Shown here: piece after piece, positions 1 to 8,525 of the stretch | How positions within the stretch are numbered: position 1 is the first letter of the stretch | Layout: the number at the start of each line of letters is the position of its first letter | Source of the DNA: Alphaproteobacteria bacterium | Lineage (GTDB): Bacteria > Pseudomonadota > Alphaproteobacteria > Micavibrionales > Micavibrionaceae | Reading direction: 5' to 3' | Length of the DNA stretch: 64,000 nt | NCBI GenBank assembly: GCA_009995595.1 | Contig: JAACPE010000005.1 | Location: 19,925-83,924 of the forward strand | The notes under the pieces: generated by a model | Seen by the model: the letters and a program-made list of their open reading frames with translations, nothing else | What the model was told of the DNA's origin: nothing | Databases searched by the model: none | Made by a program: the position numbers and the translations under genes

Positions 1-631
1 TCTTACGGGCGCTCGACATGTCGTGTGTAATGGATAGGGCTGTCGCACCAAGCTCTTTGACGCATTCTTTAATTAAATCATTAATGACATCGGCCATAAT
101 AGGATCAAGACCTGTTGTGGGTTCATCAAAGAAAATAATTTCAGGCTCTGTGGCAATCGCGCGGGCAAGGCCAACACGTTTTTGCATACCCCCCGATAAT
201 TCGGCAGGATACAAATCGCCCACTTGTGGCGCAAGGCCAACACGGCGAATTTTTTCTAAAGCGATAACACGTGCTTCATCGCGATGTATTCTTTTTCCCT
301 GTATCAGGCCAAAGGCAACGTTTTCCCATACTTTCATGGAGTCAAAAAGTGCGCCGCCTTGAAATAACATGCCAAATTTTTGCATCATCGCATCGCGTTC
401 TTTGGCGCTCATGGATAAGGCATCTTTGCCATCAACCTCAACATCCCCACTGTCGGGAGTGATAAGGCCAAGAATAGATTTAAGCGTGACAGATTTCCCT
501 GTTCCCGATCCGCCAATGATAACAAGCGATTCACCTGCCGCTACATCAAAACTCACGCCATCTAAGACTATCTTATCACCAAAAGATTTCTTAACATCGC
601 GCAGTCTGATTTTGGGGTGCGTCACACTCAT
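1..631 (-). CDS. mlaF: ABC transporter ATP-binding protein MlaF (3' end cut by window)
   Basis: ATPase of the Mla-type phospholipid transport system, which moves lipids between the outer and inner membrane; it would act in the cytoplasm bound to the MlaE permease encoded just upstream. Translating the minus strand from ATG 631 gives Walker A GGSGTGKS at residues 40-47, the ABC signature LSGGMQKRV, and Walker B with IIFFDEPTTGLDP. The start overlaps the mlaE stop by four bases (ATGA, 628-631), so the two are probably translationally coupled. The frame is open to base 1, so the C-terminus is missing. The closeness to MlaE favours MlaF over another ABC ATPase. Confidence 0.93.
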   Translation of the reverse strand, partial: MSVTHPKIRLRDVKKSFGDKIVLDGVSFDVAAGESLVIIGGSGTGKSVTLKSILGLITPDSGDVEVDGKDALSMSAKERDAMMQKFGMLFQGGALFDSMKVWENVAFGLIQGKRIHRDEARVIALEKIRRVGLAPQVGDLYPAELSGGMQKRVGLARAIATEPEIIFFDEPTTGLDPIMADVINDLIKECVKELGATALSITHDMSSARK

Positions 632-1485
632 GAGAAAAACACCTGTGTCAGGATAAAGTTTGAAATCAGAATAAGGATAGACGCCGATACAACCGCGTAT
701 GTTGTCGCTGTTCCAACGCCTTGCGCTCCGCGCCCTGAATTATATCCATGATAACAACCCATCATGGTCACAATAAATCCAAAGACGGCCGCCTTAACAA
801 GACCAGAGATAACATCCATTTGCTCCAAGATATCCCATGTTTGCTGAATATAACTGCCTGAGGCAAATCCAAGGTCATAAATGCTCACAATATAACCGCC
901 ATAAATCCCAATTATATCACCTATTAAAACCAATATGGGGAGCATGATTGTGCCCGCAATAATACGCGGCGCAATCAGATATTTAAACGGGTTTACCGAT
1001 AAAGTGACAAGCGCATCAATCTGCTCAGTGACCCGCATTGTACCAATAACCGCGGCAATTGACGCACCAACACGACCAGCCACCATCAGCCCTGCCAAAA
1101 CAGGCGCTAGCTCGCGTGTCATCGAGAGCGCAACAACACCTGCAATCGCTCCTTCGGCATTAAAACGCGTAAATCCGGTATAGCTTTGAAGCGCCAAAAC
1201 CATCCCCGTAAAAAGGGCTGTCATCCCAACAACAGGTAGAGAGTAATAGCCAATATCAACAAATTGTTTTAAAATTAGCTTGGGGTAAAAAGGGGGGGTG
1301 AAAATGTGACGCACCGCTGTCCCCACAAAGCTGGCAAGCGCGCCGATGCTCTGAAAAAAGCTCAAAATACTATGCCCAACAGCTTGAGAAATACTTAAAA
1401 TCCCGCACGCGCTCATCATCATAAGACAATTTTTTTTGCTTATAATCGGCTCTTTTGCTGCGTTTTGTGTTGGTGTTTTAGCCAT
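628..1485 (-). CDS. mlaE: Mla-type ABC transporter permease MlaE
   Basis: Integral membrane permease of the lipid-transport ABC system, partner of the adjacent ATPase. The protein has the MlaE pattern: a hydrophobic N-terminal segment, then GMTALFTGMVLALQSYTGF and the conserved TRELAPVLAGLMVAGRVGA stretch, and several membrane helices to the C-terminus. The frame can be extended to a TTG at 1560, but that would overlap the end of alr by about 30 bases. The ATG at 1485 (MAKTPTQN) gives about 285 residues, closer to the usual 260, and is preferred, although its ribosome binding site is weak. It lies downstream of alr and overlaps mlaF by four bases. Confidence 0.92.
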   Translation of the reverse strand: MAKTPTQNAAKEPIISKKNCLMMMSACGILSISQAVGHSILSFFQSIGALASFVGTAVRHIFTPPFYPKLILKQFVDIGYYSLPVVGMTALFTGMVLALQSYTGFTRFNAEGAIAGVVALSMTRELAPVLAGLMVAGRVGASIAAVIGTMRVTEQIDALVTLSVNPFKYLIAPRIIAGTIMLPILVLIGDIIGIYGGYIVSIYDLGFASGSYIQQTWDILEQMDVISGLVKAAVFGFIVTMMGCYHGYNSGRGAQGVGTATTYAVVSASILILISNFILTQVFFS

Positions 1486-1528
1486 TGAAAAGTTGTAGCC
1501 TGTTTCTAAGCCTCTGAAAAGATTAAAT

Positions 1529-2635
1529 TTAGATGTAGGCGCGTTTGTACCGCGCGCCAAGGCTGGTCAGTATTTCATAGCCAATAGTGCCGCTCGTTTC
1601 CGCCAGATCATCAACACCCTGATTAAAGCCTAAAACCTCAAGCCAATCGCCCTGTTTAAGCTGGGGGATATGGCTTATATCCACGGTTACTAAATCCATT
1701 GAGACACGCCCAATTACATCACACGGCGTATCTTCAAAAAAGAGTTTTGCATTGGGTTTATGCGGGTATGACGAATGCGACCTTAAAAACCCGTCGGCAT
1801 AACCAAGAGCGACCGTTGCTGTGCGTGTGTCTTTATCAAAACCATAAGACGCGCCATAGCCTATACTCTCCCCTTTTTTACATACCCGAATTTGAAGCAC
1901 ACGCGTTTTTAAATGCGCAACAGGCTTCATCGGGTTATTCAAATGCGGCGTCGGGTTGCCCCCATAAAGCGCGTAGCCTGGGCGAGCCATATCATAATGA
2001 TATGCCTTGTCTAAAAACAGCCCCGATGAGTTGGCCAGTGACTTTTTAATGGTCGGAAAATGCGCCGAAATCGCCGCAAACTGATCGGCCTGGCTTTGCG
2101 TAAGGGCGTGCGTGTGATCATCAGCGCAGGCAAAATGGCTCATGATGGCTTGTACGTCTATGCCCTCTAAAATACTTTGATCATCAATTAACGCTTTTGC
2201 CTCATCGGCGCTCAGACCCAATCTGTTCATGCCTGTATCAAAATGGATAAAGGCGGGAAGTTTTCTTTGCACGCTTTTGGCCATGGCCGCCCATGTTTGA
2301 ATATCCTGCGGCGTGTTCAAAACAGGGGTAATATTGTGGGCGGCGTACGTGTTTTCTGCGCCTGTAAACAGCCCGCCCAAAACCGCGATATTCGCGTTAT
2401 GATGATGGTCTCGAAGCGCGAGTGCTTCATCCAATGTCGCCACAAAAAACTGCGGACACCCAATAGTAATAAGCCGATCAAAGACTTGAATTGCCCCTAA
2501 TCCATAGGCATTGGCTTTAATTACCCCTGCAATAGCGCAATTTTGCACCGCAACAGATTGTAACAGGCGATAATTGTCTTCTAACGCCTTCAAATCTATC
2601 GTGAGTGACCCACTATATGTCATTGAATCTTGCAT
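1529..2635 (-). CDS. alr: alanine racemase
   Basis: PLP-dependent racemase making D-alanine for peptidoglycan. The 368-residue protein has the PLP-lysine motif VIKANAYGLG (Lys40), the opposing catalytic tyrosine in SIGYGASY (Tyr260), and HFDTGMNRLG and MSHFACAD typical of the TIM barrel. The C-terminal beta domain includes GRVSMDLVTVD. Full length for the family. It sits between dnaB and mlaE on the same strand, in line with the alphaproteobacterial dnaB-alr order. Spacing to dnaB is about 125 bases, so it may have its own promoter. Confidence 0.96.
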   Translation of the reverse strand: MQDSMTYSGSLTIDLKALEDNYRLLQSVAVQNCAIAGVIKANAYGLGAIQVFDRLITIGCPQFFVATLDEALALRDHHHNANIAVLGGLFTGAENTYAAHNITPVLNTPQDIQTWAAMAKSVQRKLPAFIHFDTGMNRLGLSADEAKALIDDQSILEGIDVQAIMSHFACADDHTHALTQSQADQFAAISAHFPTIKKSLANSSGLFLDKAYHYDMARPGYALYGGNPTPHLNNPMKPVAHLKTRVLQIRVCKKGESIGYGASYGFDKDTRTATVALGYADGFLRSHSSYPHKPNAKLFFEDTPCDVIGRVSMDLVTVDISHIPQLKQGDWLEVLGFNQGVDDLAETSGTIGYEILTSLGARYKRAYI

Positions 2636-2706
2636 ATATAATTTACATAATCTATGAAATGACCTTGTAGCTAAAGATCACATATAACTGAGCCCAGATC
2701 AAATGA

Positions 2707-2739
2707 AATTGGTTGAGGCTTTTGAAGCCACCGCCAATT
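2707..2739 (-). terminator. possible weak terminator or hairpin after dnaB
   Basis: An imperfect hairpin lies just beyond the dnaB stop: outer arms AATTGG and CCAATT, inner palindrome GGCTTTTGAAGCC. The eight-T run lies on the plus-strand side, whereas both flanking genes run on the minus strand, where only TTTCATTT follows the stem. It may attenuate dnaB read-through into alr or simply be a structured spacer. Confidence 0.3.
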
Positions 2740-2759
2740 ATTTTTTTTGCCCGTCAACG

Positions 2760-4310
2760 TTAATCATACCGATCTTCAAGATCAGAAAAGCGCGTGCGGC
2801 TCGCATCAAAGTAAAGCGGCACTGACCCAATCGGGCCGTGACGTTGTTTAACAATAATACATTCGGCCTTGCTCGCGCATTCGCCTAAATCACGTTGCCA
2901 ATCGGCATAACGATCATTGAATTTACTCTCATCTTCACCTTGTTTCTTTTGTGGCTCTTCGCGGGCCAAATAATATTCGCGCCGATAAACAAATTTAACC
3001 ACATCGGCATCTTGCTCAATCGACCCTGATTCACGCAAATCAGAGAGCATCGGACGCTTGTCTTCACGCTGCTCCACTGCACGCGACAGCTGCGATAACG
3101 CAAGCACAGGAATTTGCAATTCTTTGGCAATGGCTTTCAGGCCACGGGTAATTTCTGAAACCTCATTGACACGATTTTCTGTCGATTGCTTTGACCCACT
3201 GCCTCGCAATAATTGAAGGTAGTCAATAATCAACAAGCCCAAACCATGTTGACGTTTTAATCGCCGCGCCCGCGTTCGCACTGCGCCAATCGAAAGAGCA
3301 GGCGTGTCATCAATGTAAAATGGAATTTGTGATAGCCTTTGGGACGCCTCAACAAAGCGCCTAAAGTCATCTTGTTTCAAATTACCTTTTCGCAAATCAT
3401 CACCAGAGATATCGGCCTGGTCTGCCAAAATACGACCTGCTAACTGATCGGATGCCATCTCAAGGGAAAAAAATCCAACAACAGCGCCTTCTTTGCCGCC
3501 GCTTTCGGCATAGGCTTTAGCGGCGTTAAATCCTATATTAACCGCTAGTGCTGTCTTACCCATGGACGGACGCCCTGCCAAAATAAGAAGGTCAGAATTA
3601 TGAAGACCGCCCAGTTTTGAATCCAGGTCAGAAAGACCCGTTGTCACGCCTGCAATACCATCTGTGTTGGCCGCCTTTTCTGCATGTTCAATCGCCACCA
3701 AAACAGAATCGCGCAAAGTGACAAATCCGCCCTGTGTTGCCCCTGTTTCGGAGAGCTTAAAGAGCTGACTTTCCGCGTCCTCAATAATATCAACCGCTTC
3801 CTTATCAATGTCGTAATTATACGCATCGCGCGACAAGTCCATATTCATACGGATAATTTCGCGGCGTAAATACCGGTCATAAATTGTTTTCGCGTAATCC
3901 ATCGCGTTATTGAGCATCGGGACTTCGGTCGCAAGCTCAACCAAATATCCAGTGCCTCCAACGGCCTCAAGACTCTCATCTTTTTCAAAATAATCCTTAA
4001 GCGTCGCGGGCTTTGCTTCTAACCCACGTTCAACCATTTTTTCGATAGTTTGATAGATACGCTGATGCGTCGGGTGGCTAAAATGTTCGGGGCGAAGCAT
4101 ATCGTTGATGCGCTCAAGGTGTTGATTATCAACAAGGAGCATGCCCAATAACCCTTGCTCAGCTTCAAAATTATGCGGCAATTCTTGATAAGCAGGTGTT
4201 TCTTTAACCGCAGAAAAATTTTGACCAGAGCTTTTCACAGCGCTATGCGCCGTGTCTGGTGCAAAGTCCTGCTCATAATTGGGCTGTATCGAAAAAACGT
4301 CTGAACTCAT
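2760..4310 (-). CDS. dnaB: replicative DNA helicase DnaB
   Basis: Hexameric helicase that unwinds DNA ahead of the replisome. The 516-residue protein has the N-terminal primase-interacting domain (LPHNFEAEQGLLGMLL, from about residue 44), then the RecA-like domain with Walker A GRPSMGKT at 246-253, LLIIDYLQLL as Walker B, and the conserved LSQLSRAVEQREDKRPMLSD segment. About 44 poorly conserved residues precede the N-terminal domain. The start is ATG with AAGGA upstream. It follows rplI in the S6-S18-L9-DnaB order. Confidence 0.97.
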   Translation of the reverse strand: MSSDVFSIQPNYEQDFAPDTAHSAVKSSGQNFSAVKETPAYQELPHNFEAEQGLLGMLLVDNQHLERINDMLRPEHFSHPTHQRIYQTIEKMVERGLEAKPATLKDYFEKDESLEAVGGTGYLVELATEVPMLNNAMDYAKTIYDRYLRREIIRMNMDLSRDAYNYDIDKEAVDIIEDAESQLFKLSETGATQGGFVTLRDSVLVAIEHAEKAANTDGIAGVTTGLSDLDSKLGGLHNSDLLILAGRPSMGKTALAVNIGFNAAKAYAESGGKEGAVVGFFSLEMASDQLAGRILADQADISGDDLRKGNLKQDDFRRFVEASQRLSQIPFYIDDTPALSIGAVRTRARRLKRQHGLGLLIIDYLQLLRGSGSKQSTENRVNEVSEITRGLKAIAKELQIPVLALSQLSRAVEQREDKRPMLSDLRESGSIEQDADVVKFVYRREYYLAREEPQKKQGEDESKFNDRYADWQRDLGECASKAECIIVKQRHGPIGSVPLYFDASRTRFSDLEDRYD

Positions 4311-4383
4311 AATGATCCTTTATAAACACATCTTAGCCCAAACCTAATAAAACCACCAGCGCGCCCTGTGAATAACGGGCATA

Positions 4384-4418
4384 AAAAAACCCGCATCAGA
4401 TAATCATGCGGGTTTTTA
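4384..4418 (-). terminator. intrinsic terminator of the rpsF-rpsR-rplI operon
   Basis: Perfect stem CCCGCAT/ATGCGGG with a short loop, flanked by A and T runs on both sides. Read on the minus strand it ends in a seven-T run right after rplI, separating the ribosomal operon from dnaB. Confidence 0.85.
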
Positions 4419-4436
4419 AAAATTGTTTTATAAAGC

Positions 4437-5186
4437 TTATGCTTTTGCTTCCTCTGCTGATCCCAAAACAGCTTGTGCTTCTTCACCTTCATTGGCTTCT
4501 GCTTCGGCAGCAGCCTTCTTCTCGGCGCGGGCGGCAGATTTTGCTTCAGATTTTGCTGCTTCCGCAGCTGCTTTGTCTTTAGCTTTTTCAGTTGCAGCTT
4601 TTTCAGCTTCTAGTGCGTCTGCATCCATCAATTCAGCCTTCATATCATCCGTCATATCATTTGCCGCTTGTGGGGCAAAATCATCTTGCGTGATATGAGC
4701 TTTACCAGTTTTTTCCTGTTTCGCTGCTTCGTCTTCTGTACGGGCAACGTTCACAGTAACAGTCACTTTGACTTCTGGGTGAAGCGCAACTTCAACAGGG
4801 ATCAAACCAATTGTTTTGATGTTTTGATTAAGCACAACCATGTTGCGTTCGATCTTGTCTGTCACCATTTCATTAATAGCATCAGCAATATCGCGCGCCG
4901 TAACAGAGCCATACATTTGGCCTGTTTCGCCAGCCTGACGGATCATGACAACCTTAAGGCCATCAATAGTCTTTGCGTGGTCTTGCGCAACTTTTTTCTT
5001 CTCGCCATTTACTTTTTCTAATGACGCTTTTTGCGTTTCAAAATAAGCAATGTTGTCTTTTGTTGCACGAAGCGCTTTGCTTTGTGGCAAAAGGTAATTA
5101 CGGGCATAACCAGGTTTAACATTAACAATGTCCCCCATCGCGCCTAATTTTTCAATGCGTTCCAGCAAGATAACTTGTGTAGCCAT
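4437..5186 (-). CDS. rplI: 50S ribosomal protein L9, extended C-terminus
   Basis: Large-subunit protein binding 23S rRNA near the L1 stalk. The N-terminal RNA-binding domain is clear (VILLERIEKLGAMGDIVNVK, then PGYARNYLLP), and the C-terminal domain follows to about residue 150. The remaining 100 or so residues are a low-complexity Ala/Lys/Glu-rich tail, making 249 residues against about 150 in typical bacteria. Long tails occur in alphaproteobacterial L9, but this one is at the long end. Last gene of the rpsF-rpsR-rplI operon, before a strong terminator. Confidence 0.95.
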   Translation of the reverse strand: MATQVILLERIEKLGAMGDIVNVKPGYARNYLLPQSKALRATKDNIAYFETQKASLEKVNGEKKKVAQDHAKTIDGLKVVMIRQAGETGQMYGSVTARDIADAINEMVTDKIERNMVVLNQNIKTIGLIPVEVALHPEVKVTVTVNVARTEDEAAKQEKTGKAHITQDDFAPQAANDMTDDMKAELMDADALEAEKAATEKAKDKAAAEAAKSEAKSAARAEKKAAAEAEANEGEEAQAVLGSAEEAKA

Positions 5187-5211
5187 TTTCTATTCCTTTC
5201 CTGCTGTGTTC

Positions 5212-5496
5212 TTACGAGCGTTTGTCGTATTTGTTGTCGTATGATGGGCGTTGTTCGCCTTCAATACGAAGATAAGGCATAAGCGCCATGTAACGTGAAC
5301 GCTTGATTGCTGTTGCAAGCTCGCGTTGTTTCTTGTTCGACACCGCAGTGATACGGCTTGGCGTGATTTTGCCACGCTCAGAAATATAGCGTCCGAGTGT
5401 TTTTAGATCTTTCCAATCAATCTCCGGGGCGTGCTCGCCTGTGAACGGACAGCTTTTTGGGCGTCTAAAGAAAGTTTTTTTACCAAGGTCAGACAT
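5212..5496 (-). CDS. rpsR: 30S ribosomal protein S18
   Basis: Small-subunit protein that pairs with S6 on the platform. The core [19 protein letters not shown] and the [20 protein letters not shown] region are diagnostic. At 94 residues it is slightly longer than the usual 75-80, through a short C-terminal tail. Its ATG overlaps the rpsF stop by one base (TAATG at 5494-5498), suggesting coupled translation of the two partner proteins. Confidence 0.96.
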   Translation of the reverse strand: MSDLGKKTFFRRPKSCPFTGEHAPEIDWKDLKTLGRYISERGKITPSRITAVSNKKQRELATAIKRSRYMALMPYLRIEGEQRPSYDNKYDKRS

Positions 5497-5867
5497 TATG
5501 CAGCATCCTTTTCATATGTTTCTTTGTTGTCTCTTGTATCGCGGCCTGATTTATCAATAATTGCTGACGGGCCCTTTGATGGCGCTTTGAGCTTGATAGT
5601 CATGTAACGCAAAATATCTTCTGATAGGCGCATTTGACGCTCCATCTCTATGACCGGCGCTGGCTCTGAGTCTGATTCAATCAGAACATAGTGACCACGA
5701 CGGTTTTTGCTGATTTTATACGCCAATGTACGTAATCCCCAATTTTCGACTTTCAGGATTTTGCCTTTGGCATCTTTAATGATTTTCGAATACGCTTCCG
5801 TTAATTCCTTAACCTGCGCTTCACTAAGGTCTTGCCGTGCGATAAACACGGTTTCATAATAAGGCAT
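5496..5867 (-). CDS. rpsF: 30S ribosomal protein S6
   Basis: Small-subunit protein that binds S18. The start [15 protein letters not shown] is chosen at 5867 because AGAGGAG stands seven bases upstream; an in-frame ATG at 5891 is upstream of that ribosome binding site. Conserved stretches [20 protein letters not shown] and [10 protein letters not shown] support S6. About 123 residues with a charged C-terminal tail, as in other alphaproteobacteria. First gene of the operon with rpsR and rplI. Confidence 0.96.
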   Translation of the reverse strand: MPYYETVFIARQDLSEAQVKELTEAYSKIIKDAKGKILKVENWGLRTLAYKISKNRRGHYVLIESDSEPAPVIEMERQMRLSEDILRYMTIKLKAPSKGPSAIIDKSGRDTRDNKETYEKDAA

Positions 5868-5894
5868 ATTTTTCTCCTCTTGAGTTGACATCCA

Positions 5895-5931
5895 TACGGG
5901 CTTATTCCCGCGGAATTAAGCCAATTTCGTA
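5895..5931 (-). promoter_or_regulatory. hairpin in the rpsF leader, possible S6:S18 autoregulatory element
   Basis: Immediately upstream of rpsF the minus strand folds into a hairpin: TACG pairs with CGTA at the base, an asymmetric AAATT bulge follows, then a GGCTTA/TAAGCC-type stem capped by a CCGCGG-containing tip. Many bacteria have an S6:S18-binding leader with a conserved CCG in this position; the match here is suggestive only and was not tested against a covariance model. Confidence 0.4.
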
Positions 5932-6017
5932 CCTTTCAAAACTGGCGAGGTATTAGGATTTATATCTATAAATCGTCTAATGAGGCGTGTTATAGGCGCT
6001 GCTTTACCTAAAATCAA

Positions 6018-6052
6018 GAAAAAACCACGCTTTTTGAGGCGTGGTTTTAAAA
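6018..6052 (-). terminator. intrinsic terminator of the 6081-6386 gene
   Basis: Stem AAAACCACGC/GCGTGGTTTT with loop TTTTTGAG. A and T runs on both sides make it usable in both directions; on the minus strand it follows the small gene at 6081-6386 and insulates it from rpsF. Confidence 0.8.
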
Positions 6053-6080
6053 TCTAAGGGCGTTTCGCACGTTCTGGGTC

Positions 6081-6386
6081 TTAGGACTGCCCGTTTGCGT
6101 TGCTGCTACCATGTTTTTGAATGTAATTGGCCATAAATAAAGACCACGGTGTTTTGCAATGTCTGTGATTTTCGCGAATGCTGGCGCGTCTTAGGATCTT
6201 GCACAATTCATCATAGGTAAGATCAGGGTCTTTTAATGCTTTTTGGAACGAAGAGAGCGAACTGGTGCTCGCGTAATCCGCGTAATCCGTATTCACATGC
6301 TGCTCACAGATCATACGAAACGCATCATTGGTTTCTTCGAGTACTTTTTGTACTTTAATTGATTTTTCTTTAATCGCTTGGCTCAT
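6081..6386 (-). CDS. hypothetical protein, 101 residues
   Basis: Not recognised. The ATG at 6386 is preceded by a near-perfect AAGGAGG eight bases upstream, and a clean terminator follows, so the gene is very likely real and monocistronic. The product is predicted helical, begins MSQAIKEKSIKVQKVLEETN, contains two cysteines (in MICEQH and RHCKTP) and ends in a Ser/Asn/Gly-rich tail. There is no signal peptide or membrane segment, so it is probably cytoplasmic. It stands alone between the rpsF operon and fabD. Confidence 0.7.
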   Translation of the reverse strand: MSQAIKEKSIKVQKVLEETNDAFRMICEQHVNTDYADYASTSSLSSFQKALKDPDLTYDELCKILRRASIRENHRHCKTPWSLFMANYIQKHGSSNANGQS

Positions 6387-6395
6387 ACTTGTCAC

Positions 6396-6758
6396 CTCCT
6401 TATTGAGTGGATTGTTAAGTACAGCCTCTATTTCCCTGCCAGTTGGCCTGTTATTCAGGCCTTACTGAGTATGCAATTGCGGGACATAATATTTCCTTTG
6501 CGCGGATCTATAATGGCTAAAAGTTTCCTGCAATGTTGTATAAGATTACTTATATACCAAACGCGGGCAAAAATCACTCTATTTCTGTTGTTCATAGACT
6601 GAATAGCGATAAAGGCCTGTTTTTGCACATATAAAACTTATCGGGGATGTGTATAACCTTTGGCACGCAGCCCCCTAAAACCTTGACCTTTGGGCTTTTT
6701 GCTCTCATTCTTCGCGGCAAATAACAGATCTAATGATAACAGCATAAAGAGCACACAC
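6396..6758. other. intergenic region between divergent genes, no gene seen
   Basis: About 360 bases without a supported gene. It must hold divergent promoters for the small minus-strand gene and for fabD. A GGCCTG..CAGGCC hairpin lies near 6448-6464 and an AGCCC..GGGCT inverted repeat near 6668-6695. No open frame with a ribosome binding site was found. Confidence 0.5.
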
Positions 6759-7709
6759 ATGACTTCAGCCTTCATTTTCCCCGGACAAGGATCACAATTT
6801 ATCGGCATGGGAAAAGACCTCGCCGAATCGTTTGCAGACGCCAAAGCGGTGTTCCAAGAAGTGGATGACGCGCTGGGGCAGGACTTATCAGGCCTCATGT
6901 TTTCTGGCGAGGCCGATGATCTCAACCTCACCGAAAATACACAGCCCGCGTTGATGGCGGTGTCGATGGCAGTTGTGCGTGTGCTTCAAAAACAAGGCGG
7001 TCTTGATCTTGCCAAAACCTGCGCGTTTGTTGCGGGGCATTCTTTGGGTGAATATGCGGCGTTAACGGCGGCGGGCTCGTTCGCGCTGGGTGATACCGCC
7101 AAGCTCTTGAAATTACGCGGTCAGGCGATGCAACGCGCTGTTCCTGTTGGCGCGGGCGCGATGGCCGCTATTTTGGGTCTGGATTATGACGTGGTCGCCG
7201 ATATCGCACATAAGGCATCAAGCGATGGCGCACAATGTGAGCTTGCCAATGATAATTCCCCCGGTCAAATCGTGGTCAGCGGCGCAAAAGACGCCGTCGA
7301 AAAAGCGTGCGAATTGGCCAAAGACGCGGGCGCAAAGCGCGCCCTTCTTCTGCCCGTGAGCGCGCCGTTCCATTGCTCACTCATGCGTCCCGCTGCCGAT
7401 GAAATGAAGGCGGCGTTGGCTCAGGCAACAATTAACGCACCAGCCGTTCCCGTTGTTGCGAATGTAACGGCACAGGCAGAGAGCGATCCCGCCACTATTC
7501 AAAATCTTCTTGTTGATCAAATCACAGGGCGCGTGCGCTGGCGTGAGAGTGTCCTTTGGATGGGCGAAAACGGCGTGACCGATATGGTCGAGCTCGGCGC
7601 AGGTAAAGTCCTAAACGGCCTCGTCAAACGTATTAACCCCGACATCACCGTTGAAAGCGTCGGCACACCAGAGCAAGTTGAAGCGTTGATCGAGAAGTTA
7701 AGCGCTTAA
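6759..7709 (+). CDS. fabD: malonyl-CoA:ACP transacylase
   Basis: Transfers malonyl from CoA to acyl carrier protein to supply type II fatty-acid synthesis. The start at 6759 (MTSAFIFPGQGSQ) matches family N-termini; the frame extends 23 codons upstream but those codons are not family-like. Catalytic Ser95 is in GHSLGE and the histidine in APFHCSLM (about 205). 316 residues, standard length. First of the fabD-fabG-acpP-fabF series, but separated from fabG by an unknown gene and a repeat, which is unusual. Confidence 0.96.
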   Translation: MTSAFIFPGQGSQFIGMGKDLAESFADAKAVFQEVDDALGQDLSGLMFSGEADDLNLTENTQPALMAVSMAVVRVLQKQGGLDLAKTCAFVAGHSLGEYAALTAAGSFALGDTAKLLKLRGQAMQRAVPVGAGAMAAILGLDYDVVADIAHKASSDGAQCELANDNSPGQIVVSGAKDAVEKACELAKDAGAKRALLLPVSAPFHCSLMRPAADEMKAALAQATINAPAVPVVANVTAQAESDPATIQNLLVDQITGRVRWRESVLWMGENGVTDMVELGAGKVLNGLVKRINPDITVESVGTPEQVEALIEKLSA

Positions 7710-7779
7710 CCTTAAATTTTCATATTGACATTTAATCAGAAAAATAATTTTATCCTCTCAAATACACAGGAAAGTAATA

Positions 7780-8238
7780 ATGGTTAGTTCTTATCGACAA
7801 GAGGCAATACAACTAAGGCAAGCTATGAAAAAAGCAGGTTTTTATGTTGACGCTTTAAATGACCCCTCTATAGAAGTTATTTTAGAGAATACGAGTGTGC
7901 AAGTACCCGAGGCTATAGTTGCAGTTAAGCCAAAAGGACACTTTAATTGTGGTGTTTTATGTTTAACTCAAGATTTTAAGATTTTTGCAAAACGTCATCC
8001 ATTTAGACTTTTACCAGATATATTTGTTGCAGAAAAACGCGATGACAATTCTCTCTACAATTATGACTTTAGTACTGCTCACTTTGGTTCAGTTTTTATT
8101 GATGGAAGCGAAAAACTGGGATTATCCTTTTCTAATTCCGACGCTTTAAGTCAGCTGAATGTTTTTAGAACACATGGCCGTACACCAATAGAACCTGCGC
8201 CAAATATAGTCAAGTCCCGCGGCGGCCCACAACTCTAA
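7780..8238 (+). CDS. hypothetical protein, 152 residues, inserted between fabD and fabG
   Basis: Not recognised. It starts at ATG 7780 with AGGAAA upstream. The coding sequence is visibly more AT-rich than fabD or fabG and its codon use differs, which suggests a later insertion into the fab cluster. The protein has no signal peptide or membrane helix. It begins with a charged helix and ends with a Pro-rich tail (PIEPAPN, then GGPQL). A dispersed repeat follows about 110 bases downstream. Function unknown. Confidence 0.65.
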   Translation: MVSSYRQEAIQLRQAMKKAGFYVDALNDPSIEVILENTSVQVPEAIVAVKPKGHFNCGVLCLTQDFKIFAKRHPFRLLPDIFVAEKRDDNSLYNYDFSTAHFGSVFIDGSEKLGLSFSNSDALSQLNVFRTHGRTPIEPAPNIVKSRGGPQL

Positions 8239-8350
8239 CTTAAGACTAAATTCCTATATTTTTCTTTATAATAATGCTATTCTGATAGATGGCTTATTTC
8301 ACACAAAACCAACAATCTCCCAAATTTACATCAAAACCCCGTTTCCCCAA

Positions 8351-8429
8351 AAAACGAACTAAAGGCAAATTGTTTAAAATCAAACACTTGACCTCCCCCC
8401 ATCAGGCGCTCAGGGGAACGAACTAAAGG
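8351..8429 (+). repeat. dispersed repeat, copy A, with ACGAACTAAAG ends
   Basis: A 79-base unit that begins and ends with the same ACGAACTAAAGG word. The inverted partner is at 63231-63307. The two copies share the terminal words, GAATTGTTTAAAATCA (or a one-base variant), the ACTTG core and GCTCAGGGGAACGAAC. This copy lies between the unknown gene at 7780 and fabG. Confidence 0.75.
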
Positions 8430-8525
8430 ACGTTAAAATGCCATGGTGATGAGGGGGAAAACGCTCTTTTCTTTTATTAAAACATGCCCTAGTCTGTGTG
8501 CAGTATTCGTTAAAGGAGAGAGTAA

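Noticed and set aside
1486..1560. Upstream TTG start of mlaE adding 25 residues
   Set aside because: Overlaps the end of alr, is not conserved-looking, and ATG 1485 gives a normal length.
4423..4698. Ala/Ser-rich open frame on the plus strand opposite rplI
   Set aside because: It is the antisense of the low-complexity L9 tail; no ribosome binding site or independent support.
6668..6695. AGCCC..GGGCT inverted repeat as a terminator
   Set aside because: No plus-strand gene upstream that would need it; more likely part of the fabD leader or chance.
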